NCBI GenBank assembly: GCA_900549135.1
Contig: URNI01000065.1
Coordinates: 1-10,709, forward strand
Source of the DNA: an uncultured Collinsella sp.
Lineage (GTDB): Bacteria > Actinomycetota > Coriobacteriia > Coriobacteriales > Coriobacteriaceae
Length of the DNA: 10,709 nt
Direction of reading: 5' to 3'
A model generated the notes under the pieces. That model saw nothing but the letters and a program-made list of their open reading frames with translations, was not told where the DNA came from and made no database searches. This document shows, piece by piece, positions 5,740 to 10,709 of this stretch; position 1 is the stretch's first letter, and every line of letters begins with the position of its first letter. The translations under genes were made by a program, and so were the position numbers.

Positions 5740-8700
5740 ATGGATATGTTTGAGGACGAGTGCCAGCGTGCCTCGCTTCGTCGCCGTGGCGTAATCGCGC
5801 GCGGCGTGGCAAAGCGCTGCCTGGTGGCATTCCTGGCCTTCGCGATGGCCTTCAGCACCACGCCGGCTCAGCTGTGGGCCGAGGGCGCCGAGGGCATTGC
5901 CGAGGCTGTGGCTCAGGCTGCGACGCCGGGCGAGGACGCAGCGCTTGCGGGCGGTACCGCTGAGCAGAGCGGCGCCGAGGTTTCGGATTCCGAGGGCGCG
6001 CCTGCAGCTAGTGCAGCCATAACAGAGGCGGCAACTGGCGACGAAGGCTCGGCGACGGGGGAGAGCCCTGCCACGAGCGAGCAGTCTTCGACGGCATCCG
6101 CTGGCCAAGCAGGATCTGCCGCCGCGACTGCCGTCCAGACAGAGAACCCGACAGAGACCGGCGATGTCGCCAAGAAGCAAGTCGAGGTCTCGTTCTCAAT
6201 CATCGGCACCGATGCCGACGGCAAGGCTCAGACCTGGGTGGCGCCTACGCAGCTCAAGCTCGACGAGGGCGCGACGGCTGCGGATGCCTTCATTAAGCTG
6301 CAGGAGAAGACAGGCTTCAAGGCGAAGTACGATCCGAGCACGGCATACGGTTTCTACCTCGAAAGCATCACATCCCCGAGCGATGGCCGCACGCTTGCCT
6401 ACGATCCGACGACTTATGCCTACTGGCAGCTGTTCGTCGACGGCGCGTCTTCCTCGGTTGGCGCGAGCAACGTCAAGCTCACCCAGGGGCAGAAGATTGA
6501 GTTTGCCTATACGGCTGGTAGCTCGTCCCCTGTCGTTAAGGACCAGGTTGCCGCAAATGTGACCGTCATTGGTCGCGATGCCATGGGCAAGACTCAGGCT
6601 TGGGTCGATAACGCGCAGTATGTGGTGACGTCCGGCTCGAGCGCACTTGATCTTACGAAGGTCGCACTCGAGGCGAACGACATTGACGCCGTTGCTGCGG
6701 GCTCCTTCATTCTGAGCCTTAAGTACAACGGTGTTGAGCTGGGTACGCCCCAAGATTATTCGACCTATTGGCAGCTGTTCATCAACGGCAAGTCGAGTGA
6801 CTATACGGCGGACAATGTCACCATCCATGCCGGCGATACCGTCACGTGGTTCTACGGTGGCTGGGGCGACCAGTTGCCGTCCGATTCTGTCCATGCTTCT
6901 GTTCAGGTTCTCGGTAAGGACAAGGACGGCAAGCAGCAGGTTTGGGCTTCGACGGGTCAGACGAGTCTCAAGGCGGGCTCTACTGCCAAGGATCTCCTTG
7001 AGCAGACTGGCCTTAAGCTCGATGCTAGCGAATCGTCTTGGGGCTGGTTCCTCAACGGTATTACTTCGCCGTTCGACAGTAAGTCCTATGGCTGGGATGC
7101 TGCGACCAATAGCTATTGGCGCTTCTACGTAAATGGCAAGTTCGCCGACGTTGGCGCCGGTGCCTACAAGCTCCAGGAGGGTGACGCCGTCACCTTTATG
7201 TATGGTGCTGACGCCGATGCCCTCCCCGGTCAGGTGCTTGGATCCGCCGATGTTATCGGTCCCGATGTCAACGGGAACAATACGCGTTGGGGCACGGCAA
7301 GCAATGTTTCTCTGCCCGAAGGCTCCACGGCCCAGAACCTTATTGAGGCAGTTCTGAAGGCCAAGGGCGTTGCGTACAACGGCTCCCAGAGTGGTGAGTA
7401 CTGGTTCCTGAATTCCATTACTTCGCCGTTCGATCACAAGCCGTATGGTTGGGATGCTGCGACCAATAAATATTGGCATCTGTATATCAACGGAGAGCCC
7501 TCCTTACTCTGCGCCAATCAGATTACGCTCAAGAGCGGCGATAAGGTTACGCTTGCCTATACCACCGACGATTCGCCCATGCCCGATCCCGACAAGATTG
7601 TCGTGGACCCGGGTGCGACGACTCCTGATTGGGATGCCGAGTGGGCCGGCTACGGCAACAGTGGCAACGGTTCGACCGTAACGGATGCCAAGACGCCTGC
7701 GCAGGCCGCCGGTCTTAAGTGGGCCTTCGATTGGAAGGCCGAGTCTGGTCAGCAGTATGCCAACTGCAGCGAGCCTGTCATTGCTAACGGCTTTGTGTAC
7801 ATCGCGACCGAGAACGAGCTCATTAAGATCGATTCGTCCACGGGCAAAAAGGTTGCCTCTGCGCCGCTTGCCTCCAAGGTGAGCTATACCTCTCGTCCGA
7901 TCTATACCAATGGCCTTATCATCGTTCCGCTCAACGGCGGTGCGGTCCAGGCGATTACTGCAGACAAGCTGATCTGCAAGTGGCTGACGCCTGGTTTGAC
8001 GGACTTGACGCAGAGCTCCTGCACCGTCGTTTCGGACGGCGAGTACGTCTATGTAGGCTCGGTCGATATTTCGTATGACGAGAATTACAATGCGACCTAC
8101 GGCAACGGCTCCTTTGCGCGCATTAAGATTGCCACGGGCGAAGTTTCTTGGCAGAACATCGACCCTGCCGAGGGCTATTACTGGACTGGTGCGGCTTTGA
8201 CGGATAAGTATGCCATCGTTCCTACGAGCGCGGGTACGCTTAAGTGCATTGATAAGACGACGGGCGATGTCGTTTCGACCATGAAGCTCGGCGCTGTCGC
8301 AAATGCCGATTGCATTGCCGATCCGTCCAATGGCTCGACCTTCTATCAGATGACGCACGACGGAAAGCTCCATGTGATTTCGCTTTCGGCGAAGGGCGTG
8401 CTGAGTGAACAGAAGACGGTTGATCTGGGCCTTACGAATAATCTGAGCGCCCCTGCGGTGTCTGGTGACAATCTGATTGTCGGCGGACATACGGCTACTG
8501 GCTCTGCTCTGGTTCTCTATAACCTGAAGACGGGTAAGACCACGATGGTCGCTGCTGCCGACGGCAAGGCGCTGCCGGCTGGCCTCAACGGTATTGCTGC
8601 TACTCCGCTGGTGAGTGTTCAGGGCGGCAAGACCTATGTGTACTTCACCGTTAACAGCGCGGATAGCAAGGATTACGTCAACTACTCTGCTGGTGGTGGC

Positions 8701-9516
8701 GTGTATCGCTATACGCTCGGCGATGCAGAGGCGACGCAGATTTATGATGCGGCTGGCCATTACCAGTACTGTGACTCTCCGGTCATTGCCGATGCTTCTG
8801 GCAATCTCTACTACATTAATGATTCGGGCACGCTGTTTAAACTTGGAGCTGTCGAGTCTTGGACGGTTGCCTTTAACTCCAACGGCGGGTCTGCTTGCGA
8901 CACTAAGTTTGTTGCTACGGCCGATGGCAAGCTGGTCAAGCCGGCCGATCCGACGCGCGATGGCTACACTTTCGGCGGTTGGTATACCGATGAGGCTTGC
9001 ACGCAGGCGTATGACTTTAGCACGCCGGTGACGGCCGATCTGACGCTGTATGCCAAGTGGACCAAGAATGCCGTTAACCTTGGCGGTAATGGCGGCGCTG
9101 GTTCGAATGGCGGCGGTTCTGGTACCGGTACTGGTTCCGGCACTGGCGCTGGCGCGGGTTCTGGCTCCGGCTCGAAGGGCGGCGCTATTGCCCCGAGCAA
9201 GAAGCCGGTGACCAAGACGACGGTGTCGACCAAGACCGAGACCAAGGACAACAAGTCCGACAAGAAGGACTCCGATAAGTCCGATAAGAAGGACGAGAAG
9301 AAGTCTGACAAGAAGTCTGACAAGAAGGACAGCAAGTCCGACAAGAAGTCCGATTCCAAGTCCGATACGGGTGCTGCTTCTACGACCACTGCTAAGAAGT
9401 CCTCTAGTGCTTCCGAGCAGGAGACTGGCACCAACCCGCTCGCCATTGTTGGCGTTGCCGCCGGCGTCATCGGTCTCGCCATCGTCGGCGTGTTCGTGTT
9501 CACCAAACGTCGGTAG
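5740..9516 (+). CDS. B12-riboswitch-controlled surface protein: four DUF4430 repeats, PQQ-type beta-propeller, InlB repeat, C-terminal anchor
   Basis: This is a 1258-residue exported protein. The ATG at 5740 follows AGGAG at 5731-5735; ATG 5659 (extended N-terminus) and ATG 5746 are alternatives. Domain order: basic lead and hydrophobic signal peptide, likely cut after LWA (A47); Ala/Ser/Thr-rich linker (48-147); four DUF4430-like domains at about 148-260, 270-376, 384-491 and 499-607. These share the pattern of GxDxxG near the start, a YWxxYxNG strand and a final hairpin before an aromatic strand (FAY, WFY, FMY, LAY). Next come an eight-bladed-type PQQ-like propeller with recurrent IKIDSSTGKKV and CIDKTTGDVV units (659-1036), a Listeria-Bacteroides repeat with DGYTFGGWYTDEACT (1041-1107), a Gly/Ser then Lys/Ser/Asp stalk (1112-1225), and a transmembrane helix (1234-1254) with the KRR tail. 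DUF4430 is related to the beta domain of transcobalamins. With the riboswitch, a corrinoid-binding surface role is inferred, not shown. An adhesin role is the main alternative. Confidence 0.85.
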   Translation: MDMFEDECQRASLRRRGVIARGVAKRCLVAFLAFAMAFSTTPAQLWAEGAEGIAEAVAQAATPGEDAALAGGTAEQSGAEVSDSEGAPAASAAITEAATGDEGSATGESPATSEQSSTASAGQAGSAAATAVQTENPTETGDVAKKQVEVSFSIIGTDADGKAQTWVAPTQLKLDEGATAADAFIKLQEKTGFKAKYDPSTAYGFYLESITSPSDGRTLAYDPTTYAYWQLFVDGASSSVGASNVKLTQGQKIEFAYTAGSSSPVVKDQVAANVTVIGRDAMGKTQAWVDNAQYVVTSGSSALDLTKVALEANDIDAVAAGSFILSLKYNGVELGTPQDYSTYWQLFINGKSSDYTADNVTIHAGDTVTWFYGGWGDQLPSDSVHASVQVLGKDKDGKQQVWASTGQTSLKAGSTAKDLLEQTGLKLDASESSWGWFLNGITSPFDSKSYGWDAATNSYWRFYVNGKFADVGAGAYKLQEGDAVTFMYGADADALPGQVLGSADVIGPDVNGNNTRWGTASNVSLPEGSTAQNLIEAVLKAKGVAYNGSQSGEYWFLNSITSPFDHKPYGWDAATNKYWHLYINGEPSLLCANQITLKSGDKVTLAYTTDDSPMPDPDKIVVDPGATTPDWDAEWAGYGNSGNGSTVTDAKTPAQAAGLKWAFDWKAESGQQYANCSEPVIANGFVYIATENELIKIDSSTGKKVASAPLASKVSYTSRPIYTNGLIIVPLNGGAVQAITADKLICKWLTPGLTDLTQSSCTVVSDGEYVYVGSVDISYDENYNATYGNGSFARIKIATGEVSWQNIDPAEGYYWTGAALTDKYAIVPTSAGTLKCIDKTTGDVVSTMKLGAVANADCIADPSNGSTFYQMTHDGKLHVISLSAKGVLSEQKTVDLGLTNNLSAPAVSGDNLIVGGHTATGSALVLYNLKTGKTTMVAAADGKALPAGLNGIAATPLVSVQGGKTYVYFTVNSADSKDYVNYSAGGGVYRYTLGDAEATQIYDAAGHYQYCDSPVIADASGNLYYINDSGTLFKLGAVESWTVAFNSNGGSACDTKFVATADGKLVKPADPTRDGYTFGGWYTDEACTQAYDFSTPVTADLTLYAKWTKNAVNLGGNGGAGSNGGGSGTGTGSGTGAGAGSGSGSKGGAIAPSKKPVTKTTVSTKTETKDNKSDKKDSDKSDKKDEKKSDKKSDKKDSKSDKKSDSKSDTGAASTTTAKKSSSASEQETGTNPLAIVGVAAGVIGLAIVGVFVFTKRR
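7057..7473 (+). repeat. Near-identical segments of DUF4430 repeats 3 and 4
   Basis: The segments around 7057-7116 and 7414-7473 encode ITSPFDSKSYGWDAATNSYW and ITSPFDHKPYGWDAATNKYW. They are also close at the DNA level, sharing ATTACTTCGCCGTTCGA and GGGATGCTGCGACCAATA exactly. The corresponding parts of repeats 1 and 2 are far more diverged. Repeats 3 and 4 therefore look like a recent duplication or a gene-conversion pair. Confidence 0.8.
9253..9366 (+). repeat. Lys-Ser-Asp codon repeat tract encoding the surface stalk
   Basis: Residues 1172-1209 are built almost only from Lys, Ser and Asp in KSDKK and KSDKKD units, encoded by repeats of AAGTCCGACAAGAAG with synonymous variation (TCC/TCT, GAC/GAT). 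The tract is highly charged and presumably extended, spacing the folded domains from the membrane. It may vary in length between strains through slippage or recombination. Confidence 0.8.
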
Positions 9517-9525
9517 GTGAGGGTT

Positions 9526-10428
9526 GTGTCCAATAAATCCAAGGACGCTGACCCCAAGCAACCAGATTCCTCGTTCATTCAGTTCGACGATGCAAAGCAA
9601 CAGGGCGCCGCTTCGGCGGCGTCCGCCTCTCGTCGCAAGGCGATCCTTGGCGTTCTTGCTGCCGCGTGCACCATTCTGATCGTCGTCTCGCTGGGCTTCG
9701 TCCATCCTTCCGAGAGCGGCGCCTGGTCCATTGACTGGATCGTTCAGACCGTGACGGGGGAGAGCGTCGTCACCAAGGACTCCAAGGGGTCTGGCTCGTC
9801 TGCCGCTTCGGGCGAGGCCAGTTCCAAGGATTCCAAATCTTCGAATGATGCAAAAGACGAGCCCAAGGGTTCGAACGACGCCAAGGACGATTCCGAGTCT
9901 TCAAACAAGGAATCGGATAAAAGCTCGGATAGCAAGAAGTCCGAGGACCAGGACGGCAAGAAGCCTGGCGATAAATCCGCTGCCCAAAATACGGGAGCCG
10001 GTGATACTTCCAATGTGTCTGGCGGTGCTTCTTCGGGCGGTGGCCAGTCGTCTGATGGAGCCTCATCCTCTAATGGTGGAAACGACTCCTCGGGCGGCCA
10101 GAGCGGCTCACAGGAGCCCAACTACGTCACGGTGACGGTTTCGGTCACATCGAGCGCTGTGGGCAATCCTGTGTCCTCTGGTGGCACCTTCACCTTTAAC
10201 GAAGGCGCTACCGTTTACGATGCCCTGTGTGCGTTGGGTCTTTCTGTCAACGCGCATGGCTCGTCGTATGGCACGTATGTTTCTGCGATTGGTGGTTTGG
10301 CCGAGAAACAGTACGGCGGCACGAGCGGCTGGATGTACTCCGTCAACGGCACAACGCCCATGACGGCCTGCAGTAACTACGTTCTCTCCAATGGCGACAA
10401 CGTCGTTTGGTATTACGTAACGGGCTAG
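9526..10428 (+). CDS. Membrane-anchored protein with C-terminal DUF4430 domain
   Basis: This 300-residue protein is encoded immediately after the large surface protein. The GTG at 9526 is preferred because AGGTGA at 9515-9520 lies 5 nt upstream; the GTG at 9517, directly abutting the previous stop, is the other option. A hydrophilic N-terminus ends in RRK (36-38) before a single hydrophobic helix (39-59), so it is most likely an uncleaved signal anchor with the rest outside. Residues about 70-195 form a Ser/Lys/Asp then Gly/Ser linker. The C-terminal DUF4430 domain (about 200-300) shows an early TVTVSVTS strand, NEGATVYDALCAL, TSGWMYSVNG and a final NGDNVVWYYV strand. DUF4430 resembles the beta domain of transcobalamin and intrinsic factor. 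Shared control by the upstream riboswitch suggests a partner that receives or holds corrinoid near the membrane, but this is inference. The domain is shorter than those in the neighbour, and no corrinoid ligand residue can be assigned. Confidence 0.85.
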   Translation: MSNKSKDADPKQPDSSFIQFDDAKQQGAASAASASRRKAILGVLAAACTILIVVSLGFVHPSESGAWSIDWIVQTVTGESVVTKDSKGSGSSAASGEASSKDSKSSNDAKDEPKGSNDAKDDSESSNKESDKSSDSKKSEDQDGKKPGDKSAAQNTGAGDTSNVSGGASSGGGQSSDGASSSNGGNDSSGGQSGSQEPNYVTVTVSVTSSAVGNPVSSGGTFTFNEGATVYDALCALGLSVNAHGSSYGTYVSAIGGLAEKQYGGTSGWMYSVNGTTPMTACSNYVLSNGDNVVWYYVTG

Positions 10429-10450
10429 AGGCCTCGACATAGCGCGCCAG

Positions 10451-10488
10451 ACGGGCGGTTCGGACCAACATCCGGACCGCCCGTTTTT
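10451..10488 (+). terminator. Strong intrinsic terminator of the DUF4430 operon
   Basis: Arms at 10451-10464 (ACGGGCGGTTCGGA) and 10471-10484 (TCCGGACCGCCCGT) form a 14-bp stem with one G-T wobble and a 6-nt loop, running straight into a T run at 10484-10488. It ends the transcript just after the second DUF4430 gene, so the riboswitch-controlled unit in this window is limited to two genes. Confidence 0.92.
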
Positions 10489-10523
10489 CATGCGAATGGG
10501 ACTGGGTCGCCGGGTCTCTCAGC

Positions 10524-10561
10524 AAACAAAAAACCGGTTGGAATGGGAATTCCAACCGGTT
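10524..10561 (-). terminator. Intrinsic terminator of the minus-strand gene at the right edge
   Basis: AACCGGTTGGAAT (10532-10544) and ATTCCAACCGGTT (10549-10561) are perfectly complementary over 13 bp around a 4-nt loop. On the minus strand the stem is followed by a T-rich run (complement of the A-rich 10524-10533). It lies 26 bp beyond the stop of the minus-strand gene and faces the terminator of the plus-strand operon. Confidence 0.9.
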
Positions 10562-10587
10562 ATACATTCAAGCAAATAGTGAATCGA

Positions 10588-10709
10588 CTATGACCGTGCG
10601 CCCTCGAGGAAGAAGCGGCGGCTGAAGTAGTTGTACCAGGTGACGAGGAACGTGGCGATGGCCTTCATGGCCTGGTAGCCGATGCTCAAAAACGTGACGC
10701 CCACAAACA
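10588..10709 (-). CDS. C-terminal end of a membrane protein, possibly GtrA family
   Basis: A minus-strand reading frame enters from the right edge and stops at 10588-10590. Only the last 39 residues are visible, reading FVGVTFLSIGYQAMKAIATF and then LVTWYNYFSRRFFLEGARS. They consist of a hydrophobic segment followed by an aromatic and basic end. The WYNYFSRRFF ending resembles the last helix of GtrA-like proteins, four-helix membrane proteins involved in moving lipid-linked sugars in cell-surface polysaccharide synthesis. With so little visible the family is a guess. That it is a real gene is supported by the perfect terminator placed just after its stop. Confidence 0.5.
   Translation of the reverse strand, partial: FVGVTFLSIGYQAMKAIATFLVTWYNYFSRRFFLEGARS

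Noticed and set aside
9655..9672. Possible lipoprotein Cys (LAAAC) in the second DUF4430 protein
   Set aside because: The Cys lies in the middle of the hydrophobic helix, with about eleven more hydrophobic residues after it, and the -3 residue is Ala rather than Leu/Val/Ile. An uncleaved signal anchor explains the segment better.
7504..9705. Very long open frame on the minus strand opposite the large surface protein (also 6196-7479 and, opposite the dipeptidase, 1482-2840)
   Set aside because: The translations are Arg/Ile/Val-rich without domains or a sensible start context. The plus-strand frames have clear domains, signal peptide and ribosome binding sites. These are antisense frames kept open by biased codon use.

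Overview
The window looks like a chromosomal segment of a strictly anaerobic, GC-rich actinobacterium of the Coriobacteriia, most likely a Collinsella-like gut bacterium. This is inferred from GC-rich coding DNA broken by one AT-rich intergenic block, the fchA-folD pair, a C69 dipeptidase, a phasin-like/ABC1-kinase pair and large Ser/Lys-rich surface proteins. No 16S gene or other taxonomic marker is present, so the assignment is tentative.

Layout: 1-284 is the 3' end of a formiminotetrahydrofolate cyclodeaminase/methenyl-THF cyclohydrolase (FchA-type) gene. It is followed 2 bp later by a folD-family gene (287-1141) that lacks two residues normally needed for cyclohydrolase activity. The AT-rich gap at 1142-1496 holds two inverted copies of a repeat (1179-1210 and 1379-1410) around a terminator-like hairpin. 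A C69 dipeptidase (1497-3020) stands alone. A phasin-like coiled-coil protein (3120-3536) and an ABC1/UbiB-family kinase-like membrane protein (3545-5308) form a two-gene operon that ends in a terminator at 5360-5387.

The most interesting part is 5390-10490. A cobalamin riboswitch aptamer (5424-5596) leads a 1258-residue secreted, membrane-anchored protein (5740-9516). This protein has four tandem DUF4430 (transcobalamin beta-domain-like) repeats, a PQQ-type beta-propeller, a Listeria-Bacteroides (InlB B) repeat, a Lys/Ser/Asp stalk and a C-terminal membrane anchor. A second, N-terminally anchored protein (9526-10428) ends in one further DUF4430 domain, and the operon closes with a strong terminator (10451-10488). 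The riboswitch and the transcobalamin-like domains point independently to corrinoids, so the working hypothesis is a vitamin B12-repressed cell-surface corrinoid capture system. No transporter gene is in the window.

The right edge carries the 3' end of a convergent minus-strand gene, possibly GtrA family, with its own perfect-stem terminator (10524-10561). No tRNA, rRNA, CRISPR array, transposase or phage gene was seen.
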